A stretch of DNA of 64,000 nt from Nocardia puris (lineage in GTDB: Bacteria; Actinomycetota; Actinomycetes; Mycobacteriales; Mycobacteriaceae): assembly GCF_003315035.1 (NCBI RefSeq), contig NZ_QNRE01000011.1, positions 62,001 through 126,000 on the forward strand. The letters run 5' to 3'. This document shows, one piece after another, positions 18,778-27,975 of this stretch. Below the pieces are notes generated by a model. It was not told where the DNA came from, searched no databases, and was given only the letters and a program-made list of their open reading frames with translations. The translations under genes were made by a program, and so were the position numbers. Position 1 is the stretch's first letter, and every line of letters starts with the position of its first letter.

Positions 18778-19722
18778 ATGCGACGTGTCCCAGGTGCGCT
18801 GACGGTGGCTCTCGTGCTCGCGGCGCTGTGGATCAGCGCCGCGGGCGCGGCGCACGCCCAGCGCTATCCGGTGGTCTACAACTTCTTCTCCGGCATCCCC
18901 TACGAGCTGACGAATCCGGGCGGTTCGCTGCCGGGCGCCAACGACTGGTCGTGCCGTCCGAGCGCGGAGCATCCCAACCCCGTCGTGCTCGCGCACGGGA
19001 CCGGCGGTGGGGCGCAGACGAATTGGGGCGTGTACGCGCCGCTGCTGGCCAACGAGGGGTACTGCGTGTACGCGCTCACCACGGGGGCGCACGCGGTGCC
19101 GTGGCCGCTGTCGGAGATCGGCGGGATGCGCCCGATCCAGGAGAGTTCGGCGCAGCTGGCCGCCTTCGTCGACCGCGTGCTGGCCGCCACCGGGGCGCGG
19201 CGGGTGGACATCGTGGGGCATTCGCAGGGGAACTTCACCGGCAACTACTTCGTCAAGAAGCTCGGCGGCGCGCCGAAGGTGGACAAGCTGGTCGCCATCG
19301 CACCGCCCTGGCTCGGCACCAACGCGGGCGGCGTGGGCACGGCGGCGCAGTTCGCCGACCGGCTCGGCATCGGCGCGGCCTTCCGCTCCGGGCTCGGTGA
19401 CCAGCTCTGCATGGCCTGCCCGCAGATGTTCCAGGGCTCACCGTTCCTGACCGACCTCAACGCCGGCGGCGTCTACCACCCTGACGTGACCTACACGAAT
19501 ATCGCCACCCGCTACGACGAGGCGGTCGTGCCGCACACCAACGGCCTGGTGCCCGCGCCCAACGCCACCAATATCGAGGTGCAGGACGGCTGCGCGCAGG
19601 ACTTCACCGAACATGCGGGCATCGCGGGCTCGATGCGGACGGCGCATTTCGTGTTGAACGCCCTGGACCCGGCGCATCCGCGCCCGGTGCCCTGCGTGTT
19701 CGCCGCGCCGTTCACGGGGTAG
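18778..19722 (+). CDS. secreted lipase/esterase of the alpha/beta hydrolase fold
   Basis: This 314-residue exported protein has a signal peptide MRRVPGALTVALVLAALWIS ending at AHA before QRYP (about residue 28). The nucleophile Ser149 lies in GHSQG and the oxyanion region is VLAHGTGGG. Cysteine pairs such as LCMAC suggest disulfides outside the cell. The family (secreted triacylglycerol lipases of Nocardia and Mycobacterium) acts on ester lipids. Expression may be governed by the hairpin directly before the start codon. It has no obvious operon partner. Confidence 0.85.
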   Translation: MRRVPGALTVALVLAALWISAAGAAHAQRYPVVYNFFSGIPYELTNPGGSLPGANDWSCRPSAEHPNPVVLAHGTGGGAQTNWGVYAPLLANEGYCVYALTTGAHAVPWPLSEIGGMRPIQESSAQLAAFVDRVLAATGARRVDIVGHSQGNFTGNYFVKKLGGAPKVDKLVAIAPPWLGTNAGGVGTAAQFADRLGIGAAFRSGLGDQLCMACPQMFQGSPFLTDLNAGGVYHPDVTYTNIATRYDEAVVPHTNGLVPAPNATNIEVQDGCAQDFTEHAGIAGSMRTAHFVLNALDPAHPRPVPCVFAAPFTG

Positions 19723-20186
19723 GTGCGGATCGGGGACGAGGGCGTCCTCGCGTGTTCGCTGTGCGCGGACCCACGCCGATGACCGCCCCACTGGTCGCCG
19801 GTCGACGGTAGGTTGTCCGGAACCAGGTCGTATCCGGGCGGCGGAATCCCGCGCGGGTGCGGACGGTCGGCGGGAACAATCGGGCCCGCCCGGCCGTTCG
19901 GCCTGGCAGACGCGGTGTTCGCCGACGCCGCCGCGTGTGGCGCTGTTCGCTGTGGGCAAAACCGGATCGGAAACGAAACCCGGGACGGCCACGTTATGAG
20001 TGAATGACCGTGTTGCCGCCGGTCCGCAATAGGGTGGACTGGAGGCGGCTCGGACCCCTGCCAACTAGAGTGGAGGCGGGGGCCGCAACCCCCGGGCTTC
20101 ATGGCAGGCTGACGACCACAGGTTGACCACACAGCGGGTGAAGCGTCGGACGCCACTGAAGGTCTGAGCAGGAGAGTGAGGGAGCG
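19723..20186. other. long region upstream of clpC1
   Basis: This is about 460 bases without a convincing gene. It presumably holds the clpC1 promoter and 5' untranslated region. In mycobacteria and corynebacteria clpC is controlled by ClgR. A CGC-N5-GCG half-match occurs at 19759-19769, but it fits the operator poorly. GGAGAGTGAGGGAGCG just before the start codon (20170-20185) is the probable ribosome binding region. Confidence 0.4.
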
Positions 20187-22745
20187 ATGTTCGAGAGGTT
20201 CACCGACCGCGCGAGGCGTGTCGTTGTCCTGGCCCAGGAAGAGGCCCGGATGCTCAACCACAACTACATCGGCACCGAGCACATCCTGCTTGGCCTCATC
20301 CACGAGGGCGAGGGTGTCGCGGCGAAGTCGCTGGAATCGCTTGGCATTTCGCTGGAGGGTGTGCGCAGCCAGGTGGAGGAGATCATCGGCCAGGGCCAGC
20401 AGGCCCCGTCCGGTCACATCCCGTTCACCCCGCGCGCCAAGAAGGTGCTGGAGCTGAGCCTGCGCGAGGCGCTGCAGCTCGGCCACAACTACATCGGCAC
20501 CGAGCACATCCTGCTCGGCCTGATCCGCGAGGGTGAGGGCGTCGCGGCGCAGGTGCTGGTGAAGCTGGGCGCCGATCTCAACCGCGTGCGCCAGCAGGTC
20601 ATCCAGCTGCTGTCCGGCTACCAGGGCAAGGAGCCGGTGGAGTCCGGCACCCGCGGCGAGGCGGGCACCCCGTCCACCTCGCTGGTGCTCGACCAGTTCG
20701 GCCGCAACCTCACCCAGGCCGCGCTCGAGGGCAAGCTCGACCCGGTCATCGGCCGCTCGAAGGAGATCGAGCGCGTCATGCAGGTGCTGAGCCGCCGCAC
20801 CAAGAACAACCCGGTGCTGATCGGCGAGCCCGGCGTGGGCAAGACCGCCGTGGTCGAGGGCCTGGCGCAGGCCATCGTCAACGGTGAGGTCCCCGAGACG
20901 CTCAAGGACAAGCAGCTCTACACCCTCGACCTGGGTTCCCTGGTCGCGGGCAGCCGCTACCGCGGCGATTTCGAGGAGCGCCTGAAGAAGGTGCTCAAGG
21001 AGATCAACACCCGCGGCGACATCATCCTGTTCATCGACGAGCTGCACACGCTGGTCGGCGCGGGTGCCGCCGAGGGCGCCATCGACGCGGCCTCCATCCT
21101 GAAGCCGAAGCTGGCCCGCGGCGAACTCCAGACCATCGGCGCCACCACCCTCGACGAGTACCGCAAGTACATCGAGAAGGACGCCGCCCTGGAGCGCCGG
21201 TTCCAGCCGGTGCAGGTCGGCGAGCCCACCGTCGAGCACACCATCAACATCCTCAAGGGTCTGCGCGACCGCTACGAGGCGCACCACCGGGTGTCCATCA
21301 CCGACGGCGCGCTGGTGGCCGCCGCGACGCTGGCCGACCGCTACATCAACGACCGGTTCCTGCCGGACAAGGCGATCGACCTCATCGACGAGGCGGGCGC
21401 GCGCATGCGCATCCGCCGCATGACCGCGCCGCCGGACCTGCGCGAGTTCGACGACAAGATCGCCGACGCCCGCCGCGAGAAGGAAAGCGCCATCGACGCG
21501 CAGGACTTCGAGAAGGCCGCGCGCCTGCGCGACAAGGAGAAGCAGCTCGTCGCCAAGCGGGCCGAGCGCGAGAAGCAGTGGCGCTCCGGCGATCTCGACG
21601 TCGTCGCCGAGGTGGACGACGAGCAGATCGCGGAGGTGCTGGCCAACTGGACCGGCATCCCCGTCTTCAAGCTCACCGAGGAGGAGACCAGCCGTCTGCT
21701 CCGCATGGAGGACGAGCTGCACAAGCGGATCATCGGCCAGGAGGACGCCGTCAAGGCGGTCTCCAAGGCGATCCGCCGCACCCGCGCCGGTCTGAAGGAC
21801 CCCAAGCGCCCCTCCGGCTCGTTCATCTTCGCCGGCCCGTCCGGTGTCGGTAAGACCGAGCTGTCCAAGGCGCTGGCCAACTTCCTGTTCGGCGACGACG
21901 ACGCGCTCATCCAGATCGACATGGGCGAGTTCCACGACCGCTTCACCGCCTCGCGCCTGTTCGGTGCCCCTCCGGGCTACGTGGGCTACGAGGAGGGCGG
22001 CCAGCTCACCGAGAAGGTGCGCCGCAAGCCGTTCTCGGTGGTGCTGTTCGACGAGATCGAGAAGGCGCATCAGGAGATCTACAACACCCTCCTGCAGGTG
22101 CTCGAGGACGGCCGCCTCACCGACGGCCAGGGCCGGACCGTGGACTTCAAGAACACGGTGCTGATCTTCACCTCGAACCTGGGCACCTCCGACATCTCGA
22201 AGGCCGTGGGCCTGGGCTTCACCCAGTCCAACGCCGAGGGCTCGAACTACGAGCGGATGAAGCTCAAGGTCAACGACGAGCTCAAGAAGCACTTCCGCCC
22301 CGAGTTCCTCAACCGCATCGACGACGTGATCGTCTTCCACCAGCTCACCAGCGAGCAGATCGTGGAGATGGTGGACCTGATGATCGGTCGCGTCGCCACG
22401 CAGCTGAAGAACAAGGACATGGCGATCGAGCTCACCGATCAGGCCAAGAGCCTGCTCGCCAAGCGCGGTTTCGACCCCGTGCTCGGTGCCCGCCCGCTGC
22501 GCCGCACCATCCAGCGCGAGATCGAGGACCAGCTCTCGGAGAAGATCCTCTTCGGCGAGATCGGCCCCGGCCAGACCATCGAGGTCGACGTCGAGGGCTG
22601 GGACGGCGAAGGCACCGGCGAGGACGCCAAGTTCGTCTTCACCGGCAAGGCCAAGCTGACCAAGACCCCCATCGAGGAGAAGCCCGAGGTCGTCCTCACC
22701 GGCGCCGCCGAAGGCACCACCGAGGCCGCCGCCTCCGGCGAGTAA
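20187..22745 (+). CDS. clpC1: ATP-dependent Clp protease ATPase subunit ClpC1
   Basis: This AAA+ unfoldase feeds substrates into ClpP1P2. The 852 residues carry two N-terminal Clp repeats (to about 145). The first ATPase domain has Walker A GEPGVGKT at about 213-220. A coiled M-domain with a UVR-like segment lies at about 425-460. The second ATPase domain has GPSGVGKT at about 550-557. It begins MFERFTDRARRVVVLAQEEA, as in mycobacteria. A strong terminator follows. It is the target of cyclomarin-type antibiotics in the family. Confidence 0.97.
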   Translation: MFERFTDRARRVVVLAQEEARMLNHNYIGTEHILLGLIHEGEGVAAKSLESLGISLEGVRSQVEEIIGQGQQAPSGHIPFTPRAKKVLELSLREALQLGHNYIGTEHILLGLIREGEGVAAQVLVKLGADLNRVRQQVIQLLSGYQGKEPVESGTRGEAGTPSTSLVLDQFGRNLTQAALEGKLDPVIGRSKEIERVMQVLSRRTKNNPVLIGEPGVGKTAVVEGLAQAIVNGEVPETLKDKQLYTLDLGSLVAGSRYRGDFEERLKKVLKEINTRGDIILFIDELHTLVGAGAAEGAIDAASILKPKLARGELQTIGATTLDEYRKYIEKDAALERRFQPVQVGEPTVEHTINILKGLRDRYEAHHRVSITDGALVAAATLADRYINDRFLPDKAIDLIDEAGARMRIRRMTAPPDLREFDDKIADARREKESAIDAQDFEKAARLRDKEKQLVAKRAEREKQWRSGDLDVVAEVDDEQIAEVLANWTGIPVFKLTEEETSRLLRMEDELHKRIIGQEDAVKAVSKAIRRTRAGLKDPKRPSGSFIFAGPSGVGKTELSKALANFLFGDDDALIQIDMGEFHDRFTASRLFGAPPGYVGYEEGGQLTEKVRRKPFSVVLFDEIEKAHQEIYNTLLQVLEDGRLTDGQGRTVDFKNTVLIFTSNLGTSDISKAVGLGFTQSNAEGSNYERMKLKVNDELKKHFRPEFLNRIDDVIVFHQLTSEQIVEMVDLMIGRVATQLKNKDMAIELTDQAKSLLAKRGFDPVLGARPLRRTIQREIEDQLSEKILFGEIGPGQTIEVDVEGWDGEGTGEDAKFVFTGKAKLTKTPIEEKPEVVLTGAAEGTTEAAASGE

Positions 22746-22757
22746 GTCACGAACCAG

Positions 22758-22791
22758 AGCCCGCCCCGACCGCACCAGGTCGGGGCGGGCT
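22758..22791 (+). terminator. perfect 14-bp stem-loop after clpC1
   Basis: AGCCCGCCCCGACC (22758-22771) and its complement (22778-22791) flank a six-base loop, 12 bases after the clpC1 stop, and are followed by TGATGTATG. The stem is strong and the U-run short. Confidence 0.85.
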
Positions 22792-22911
22792 TGATGTATG
22801 GCCCGGGGGCTCTGCTAGCCGCTGCGGAGTCGATCACTGCCGATTGACAAAGTGAGCGACATCGTCCAGTGTGATCACGGATGATGTTGTTGCGGGAGGC
22901 CGGTAGGCGAA

Positions 22912-22989
22912 ATGGGGGAAGAGTTGCTGATCTCGGCGAAGAATGCGCTGCTCGCGTCAGGTTTCAACGGTCGCCGTGAGGTACGCTGA
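22912..22989 (+). other. 25-codon mini-ORF coupled to the next gene
   Basis: An ATG at 22912 opens a frame encoding MGEELLISAKNALLASGFNG plus five residues. It ends in TGA overlapping the next ATG (TGATG at 22987-22991). A TTGACA at 22844-22849 may be the -35 of the islet's promoter. The peptide could be a real small protein, a coupling ORF, or the remnant of a longer gene. Confidence 0.35.
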
Positions 22990-23756
22990 TGCCGGTACAA
23001 GGGCATTTCAACCACTACGATGACCCAGATGAGTTCTGGGATGATGAGCCGATTGTGAGACCCCAGTCGGCTCCGAGTGCGTCGGCATCGGTTCCTGCTT
23101 TCCCTCCCCCAGTGAATGCGGATCCACCTGGCTCGGTAACACCGCCGCCCCAGGGTGTCGCTTCTCGCGCGACGATCAGGATAGCACCGCCGCAGAAGTC
23201 TTCCATGGTGACAGTCCGGGTCGGTAGCGATCGCTTGCCGACCGAAATAAGGTTCAGCAACGGTTGGAAAGATGCATTCTACCCGGCGCAGTACGAGCAG
23301 TCCATACTGGACGCATACCACTATGCTGTATATGAATTGGCTGTGCAATATGCAGAGTCTGGAACCGTGCCGAAACCGACGGTACCTTCCCTGCACGATG
23401 CTGCGCCACTCCTATTGCGGACCCGGACCCTCGACGAGTATCGCGAACTCTATGACCAGCTGTTTCTCGACAAGCCTTATACGGTGCACGGGCCCGGCTA
23501 CAATCTGCATGGTGAACCGACGCTAACAGTGACTGCATCGTTGTCAAGGCTGATCTCGCTCCGTGTCGATCCCGAATGGGTTAGAGCGATGAATTCTGAA
23601 TTCGTCGCACAGGACATTGTCGAATGCTGCGATCAAGTCAGGGCCCGGAAGTACGAGTCGGTCAACGACGTCTATCTCAATCAAGAGTCGAATCGTGAGT
23701 TGGCGTCGCGGTTGGTCAGACATGAGCGCTACTTGACTGAGCATTCACTTGGGTAG
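22989..23756 (+). CDS. YbaB-like hypothetical protein of an ESX-type islet
   Basis: This 255-residue protein has a Pro/Ser-rich N-terminal third. It is followed by MVTVRVGSDRLPTEIRFSNG and a helical region, a pattern that recalls YbaB/EbfC-like proteins encoded beside WXG100 genes in Nocardia and relatives. The C-terminal half has no motif I recognise. The codon third positions contain far more A and T than in neighbouring genes. It probably starts the four-gene ESX-like group and follows a mini-ORF by a TGATG overlap. Confidence 0.55.
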   Translation: MPVQGHFNHYDDPDEFWDDEPIVRPQSAPSASASVPAFPPPVNADPPGSVTPPPQGVASRATIRIAPPQKSSMVTVRVGSDRLPTEIRFSNGWKDAFYPAQYEQSILDAYHYAVYELAVQYAESGTVPKPTVPSLHDAAPLLLRTRTLDEYRELYDQLFLDKPYTVHGPGYNLHGEPTLTVTASLSRLISLRVDPEWVRAMNSEFVAQDIVECCDQVRARKYESVNDVYLNQESNRELASRLVRHERYLTEHSLG

Positions 23757-23959
23757 CCAGGAATATGGGAGGGGATTCCTGCGATGCGTTGGTCGCCATG
23801 ACGATATCTCGATCTGTTTACTGAACTCCCTGAAAGCGGCTGATCGGACCATTGTACGAATCGAACGGACGTGCGCTGGTTCTCGGCGCCGTACGACGGT
23901 GATTCGAAATATGGAACTCTGACCTAACTGCTCACAATACGAATGGGACCTGCGCGGTA

Positions 23960-24763
23960 ATGACGGACTATCCGGAACTGGCCGAATCCAAGCTGGCCGA
24001 ACTGCGGGAGAAGTTTTCCGATGCGGTAGACGAAGTAAAGAAGACGCCAGACATTATCAACGATACGGTGGACGATCTGAAGATCGTGGCCTGGCCTATA
24101 TATTTGAAGGTGACCGGCGTTCGGGATGATATCCAAGCAAAGCTGAAAGAACTCTTCGCTGAACTCGAGAAGGCCAACGAGGGGATGTTCGCGCCCTGGC
24201 TGTTCGTGGATTATGCGGCCCGATGGCAAGCGCTGGGTGCCGAGGTCGGCGTGGTCAATCGCAGAGTGGGCCGTCGTGAGCTGAGTATGGATGGGCGATG
24301 GGATGGTAGTGCTGCCAAGGCATTCAACGCGACGAAACTGAGCCAGCAGGCGGCGATGACCGGTATCACGGACATGTGCAACACCATTCACGATCAGCTC
24401 ATTATCGTGGCGCAGGAGGGTCGGACTCTCTACTACAACATCATAAACAATCTTGCAACCATTGTGGCTAACGTCGCGACATTTTCTGCGGAGACGTCGG
24501 TAACGGCGGGAGCCGCCGCGATATGGACAGTAAACAATCTGAACTCCGCAGTTGTAACGGCTGTCGAACTGGTGGTTCAGGCCATGGCTGATTTTGTTGA
24601 GACGCAAACCAAGGTGTGGCAGGCTTCGAATACCCTCACCAATCTCATCAAGAGCCCGGCTGGTCTCGAGATCGATTCGAACGGGAATCATACCTGGCCG
24701 GCGACCGTGACTGACCAGTTCGACAATAAGAGCGATGATTGGAAGTTGGATGGCGAAGACTGA
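23960..24763 (+). CDS. WXG100-like long ESX-type protein
   Basis: This 267-residue, mostly helical protein has a WDG motif in GRWDGSAAKAFNATKLSQQA near residue 114, in the position of the WXG turn between two helices. Long amphipathic helices precede and follow it. A hydrophobic segment near residues 170-205 (VTAGAAAIWTVNNLNSAVV) may insert in a membrane. I see no toxin-like C-terminal domain. It resembles type VII secretion substrates. Codon use is atypically AT-rich for the window. It overlaps the following lipoprotein gene. Confidence 0.6.
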   Translation: MTDYPELAESKLAELREKFSDAVDEVKKTPDIINDTVDDLKIVAWPIYLKVTGVRDDIQAKLKELFAELEKANEGMFAPWLFVDYAARWQALGAEVGVVNRRVGRRELSMDGRWDGSAAKAFNATKLSQQAAMTGITDMCNTIHDQLIIVAQEGRTLYYNIINNLATIVANVATFSAETSVTAGAAAIWTVNNLNSAVVTAVELVVQAMADFVETQTKVWQASNTLTNLIKSPAGLEIDSNGNHTWPATVTDQFDNKSDDWKLDGED

Positions 24764-25316
24764 TCGATACGAGATAGGTGTTCCATCTTCGCTCGCGGCA
24801 GCTTCTTTGTTAGTCGTGGCGTCTATTGCGCTGATGGGCTGTAGCTCGGGGATTGTCACGCCTTCGAGCGTGGAGACCAGTTCGCCACCTGCATCCACAA
24901 CTCTCCCCGTCACTTGTGTCGACAGGACGACCGTTCCCGAGTGGCGTAACGCGGATGAAAAGTATCTGACACCCAAAATGGCTGAAATGCCGCTTCCGAC
25001 TGGCACTTGCCTATCCGATGTTGACATCAATGAACTGACAAGCCAGCCAGGTATGGTCGTAGTCGCGGTAGATCTCAATGTTCCGACCTCCACACATGTG
25101 GACGATCTACGTGCCGCCGCGACCGATATCGCTCGGTTTTTGAAGAGGACGGAGCTGGCACCACGGATCGCTATTGTTGATATTAGCAACCTGGGATTCA
25201 CGAGGACGCCCTACGAAGACCTACTCACCGATGAGAATTTTCAGAACAACCGGTGGGACGGCACGCTCTCTCGTGATGAAGAACTGGCGACATGGGTGAT
25301 CGTACCTCGGCCGTGA
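24735..25316 (+). CDS. lipoprotein of the ESX-type islet
   Basis: This is a predicted lipoprotein. After a short N-region the hydrophobic segment SSLAAASLLVVASIALMGC ends in a lipobox, with Cys36 counted from the ATG at 24735. The ATG at 24750 is an alternative start and would shorten the N-region by five residues. The mature part, about 155 residues, has no family I recognise. Two cysteines (VTCVDR and GTCLSD) could form a disulfide. The overlap with the WXG-like gene suggests co-expression, perhaps as an anchored partner or immunity factor. Confidence 0.55.
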   Translation: MIGSWMAKTDRYEIGVPSSLAAASLLVVASIALMGCSSGIVTPSSVETSSPPASTTLPVTCVDRTTVPEWRNADEKYLTPKMAEMPLPTGTCLSDVDINELTSQPGMVVVAVDLNVPTSTHVDDLRAAATDIARFLKRTELAPRIAIVDISNLGFTRTPYEDLLTDENFQNNRWDGTLSRDEELATWVIVPRP

Positions 25317-25370
25317 CAGTGACTGAGGTGTGCCATGCTGGATTGATTTCACTGGAAGGGTTGGTCGCAA

Positions 25371-25706
25371 GTGGCCAAGGATCTGAATGTCGAGATAGGT
25401 CACTTGGAGAATGTCTCCAAGGCGTGGCTCACGGAAGCAGTGCCAGATCTGCGAAAATCTGCCGCTTCGATCGATAACTTGAAATATACGGTGGTGCAAT
25501 TCGGCCCCCTGTTCATGGGAGTCTGGGAGGCCTATTCAAAGGCTGCGGAATACATTCAGGACCGCCTGAACGAGAGTGTTCCCGCAGCCGAACAGGTGGG
25601 AAACGCGCTACACGCGGCAGCTGTCAGCTTCGACAACCAGCAGACGGCGCAAGAGACGGAGATCAAGAGGCTCGAAGACAGCTTGAAGAATTTGGGCAGC
25701 CCGTAA
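25371..25706 (+). CDS. EspC-like small ESX secretion-associated protein
   Basis: The GTG at 25371 gives 111 residues, entirely helical in appearance. Length and pattern (MAKDLNVEIGHLENVSKAWL, then a WEAY near the middle and a charged C-terminal helix) resemble the EspC/DUF2580 group of type VII secretion targets. No ESX core gene (eccC or eccB) lies in the window, so the substrate would have to use a machine encoded elsewhere. It closes the lower-GC islet. Confidence 0.5.
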   Translation: MAKDLNVEIGHLENVSKAWLTEAVPDLRKSAASIDNLKYTVVQFGPLFMGVWEAYSKAAEYIQDRLNESVPAAEQVGNALHAAAVSFDNQQTAQETEIKRLEDSLKNLGSP

Positions 25707-25862
25707 CGCGTGAGACCGCTCCGGCTGCGGTTGTTCGCGCTGCGGCGTCCCGGGGTGTGGTCGCAAGCGACGCGAGACCGGATCGTCCGCGACTGGTGTA
25801 CGCGGAGCCGTAACTGTTGTCCGTCATCGGGGACCGGTCCGACACGAACGGCGGACGCGGGC

Positions 25863-27287
25863 TCAATTCTTGTCGGGTTCAGGGGTTTCCGAGACGTTCG
25901 CCGTGGGTTCCTTCGGCGCGGGCTCGACCTTTCCGTTGCCCTCGGCCCCCACCGCGGCGGGGACGCGGCGCAAGCCGGTGTCGGAGGGGAGGCGGGCGGC
26001 GACGCGATAGCCGCCGCTGGGGCGCGGGCCCGCGGTGAGGGCGCCGCCGAGGGCGTGGATGCGTTTGCGCATGGTGATGATGCCGTTGCCGACCGGGCCG
26101 GTGCGGGCGGGCGTGGTGGTGGGGCGGGAATTGTCGATGGTGAGGTCGAGCGAATCGGCGGTGTAGCGGATGGTGACGTTCGCGCCGGCGCCAGGGGCGT
26201 GCCGCAGCACGTTGTCGAGGGATTCCAGGATGATCGTCGCGGCGGCCACGTCGATGGTGCCCGGCAGGCGACGCACCTCGCCGACGATCTTGGTCTCCAC
26301 GTTCAGCCCGTCGGCGCGCACGCCGCGCAGCAGCACGTCCAGGTCGTCGATGCTCGGGTCGGGCAGGCGCACCGGCTCGGGCGCGACGGGCGCGGGTTCG
26401 GGCTCCGGCTCGGGTTGGTGCGCGGGCTCGCGCACCTCCAGCCGGGGCGCGGCCCGCCAGGCGCCGCGCCGCGGACGCGCCGGGCGGGTGGGCAGCGGGT
26501 GCTGCTCGGCCTCCTCCAGATCCTCGGCGCTGACCCCGGCGCGGATCACGCCGAGCAGTTTGTGCACCTCGGCCAGGGATTCCCGGCTGGCGATCTTGAT
26601 CGCGGCGAGCGTGCTGCGCGCCTGCTGCGGCTTCTTGTCGAACAGTTCCAGCGCCATCGAGGACTGCACGTTGATCACCGAGATGTTGTGCGCCAGCGCG
26701 TCGTGCAGCTCGTGCGCGGTCGCCAGGCGCCTGCGGTTCTCGGACCGTTCGCGTCGGGCCTTCTCGTCGCGGCGCGCCGCCGCGGCCCGCGCCCGGCGCT
26801 CCCGCTCGGCGATGCGCCACTGGCGCAGCACCTCGGCCGCCGCCACCAGCGCCGCGAGCCAGCCGAGGATGCCGAACGCCGCCCACAGGTCGGTGTGCCT
26901 GCCGAGCAGCGCGGGCGCCGGCCACACGAACAGCAGGTACGCGGCGGGCACGACCGGGTATGTCCACCAACGGTTTCCGTGCACGGCGGCGGTGAGGAAG
27001 GCGATCGCGAAAGCCAATACCACCGGCCCGAATCCGTAGCCGACGGCGAGGTAGAGCCCGCAGGCGGCCAGCGTGACCCCCAGCACCGGCAGCGGCTGCA
27101 CCCGCCGCAGGCCCAGCGCCAGCGGCCCCGCCACCAGCAACACGTAGCCGAATACGTCCAGCGCCCGCACCCCGGACTGGCTCGCGTTCACCGCGTAGCC
27201 GCCCCCCACCTGGATCGCGGCGACGATCGCCGCGATGCCCCAGTCCCGCACGACCGAGCCACGATTCGCTTTGCCTGGCGCATTCAC
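25863..27287 (-). CDS. orphan NarL-type sensor histidine kinase
   Basis: This 474-residue protein has five or six membrane segments in residues 14-150. A HisKA_3 dimerisation domain follows, with His195 in ELHDALAHNISVI as the phospho-acceptor. An unusual Pro/Glu-rich insertion (about 285-315, PEPEPEPAPVAPEP) separates it from the ATPase domain, which has LDNVLRHA and GNGIITMRKRI. It fits the DesK/NarX-like kinases. No response regulator gene is adjacent, so the partner must be elsewhere. The start is the ATG at 27287. Confidence 0.85.
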   Translation of the reverse strand: MNAPGKANRGSVVRDWGIAAIVAAIQVGGGYAVNASQSGVRALDVFGYVLLVAGPLALGLRRVQPLPVLGVTLAACGLYLAVGYGFGPVVLAFAIAFLTAAVHGNRWWTYPVVPAAYLLFVWPAPALLGRHTDLWAAFGILGWLAALVAAAEVLRQWRIAERERRARAAAARRDEKARRERSENRRRLATAHELHDALAHNISVINVQSSMALELFDKKPQQARSTLAAIKIASRESLAEVHKLLGVIRAGVSAEDLEEAEQHPLPTRPARPRRGAWRAAPRLEVREPAHQPEPEPEPAPVAPEPVRLPDPSIDDLDVLLRGVRADGLNVETKIVGEVRRLPGTIDVAAATIILESLDNVLRHAPGAGANVTIRYTADSLDLTIDNSRPTTTPARTGPVGNGIITMRKRIHALGGALTAGPRPSGGYRVAARLPSDTGLRRVPAAVGAEGNGKVEPAPKEPTANVSETPEPDKN

Positions 27288-27336
27288 CCTTGCAGCCTAA
27301 GCGGCCGACCGCCGTTCGGCGCCCGTCAACCGAGCA

Positions 27337-27358
27337 TTTGCGGCGTTCTCGCCGCAAA
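27337..27358. promoter_or_regulatory. perfect 9-bp stem-loop upstream of the histidine kinase gene
   Basis: TTTGCGGCG (27337-27345) and CGCCGCAAA (27350-27358) flank a TTCT loop, about 50 bases upstream of the kinase start. It may be an operator or a hairpin in the leader. The rest of 27288-27604 shows no gene I can support. Confidence 0.35.
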
Positions 27359-27604
27359 CGCGGAGGTCGCGATCGCCCTCGCTACGCGGGTGACCTCGAA
27401 CGTCCAGCGGGGGCATGTCGTCGAGTCGCCGCGGCCCGGCCCATGGGGTCGACGATCCGAACCTCTTCCCGCCGAGAGCAATCGGGGTGCTCGGTTCTAC
27501 TTCACCGGCAGGCGTCGCGCCGTCGGCCGGAATTCGGCGCGATCGCCGGGGCCGATCCGGTCGATTCCCCATATCGGGTCGAACACGGGGCTTGATCTGA
27601 ACGA

Positions 27605-27955
27605 ATGTTGGGGCCCGATCTCGGTGCGGTCGCCGCCGTGGCGCTCACCGAGGACGGGCACGCGGGCCGCGCCTACAACCTCGCGGGCCCGGAGGCGCTC
27701 ACGCCGCGACAGCGCGTCGCGATGCTGGCCGAGGCGGTGGGCCGCGCGATCGTCTTCGAGCAGATCAGCCGCGAGCGGGCGATCGACCGGCTGCTCGCGA
27801 CGGGTGTCTCGCGCGCCGACGCCGAGTACGTGATCGGCTGGTACGCCGACCCGCCGGCATCGGCGAGCACACCCGACGGCACCGTCGAGCGGATCCTCGG
27901 CCGCCCCGCGCGCACGTTCGCGGAGTGGGTGACCGAGCACAAGGACCGCTTCTGA
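27605..27955 (+). pseudogene. C-terminal remnant of an NmrA/SDR-type NAD(P)-binding protein
   Basis: The 116 codons encode only the last third of an NmrA-like oxidoreductase: DLGAVAAVALTEDGHAGRAY, then NLAGPEALTPRQRVAMLAEAV and a C-terminal FAEWVTEHKDRF. The cofactor-binding N-terminal two thirds, including any GxxGxxG motif, is absent from all frames upstream. The ATG at 27605 lies inside what would be the middle of an intact protein. I therefore call it a 5'-deleted pseudogene. Confidence 0.65.
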
Positions 27956-27975
27956 GCGGAAGTCGGGCGGTGGCG

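Noticed and set aside
19759..19769. CGC-N5-GCG as a ClgR operator for clpC1
   Set aside because: Only the outer triplets fit. The inner and flanking bases disagree with the consensus, and such matches are common by chance in this sequence.
19512..22775. 1087-codon minus-strand open frame opposite clpC1 and the lipase gene
   Set aside because: It mirrors clpC1 codons and has no domain or ribosome binding site. It is a GC artefact.
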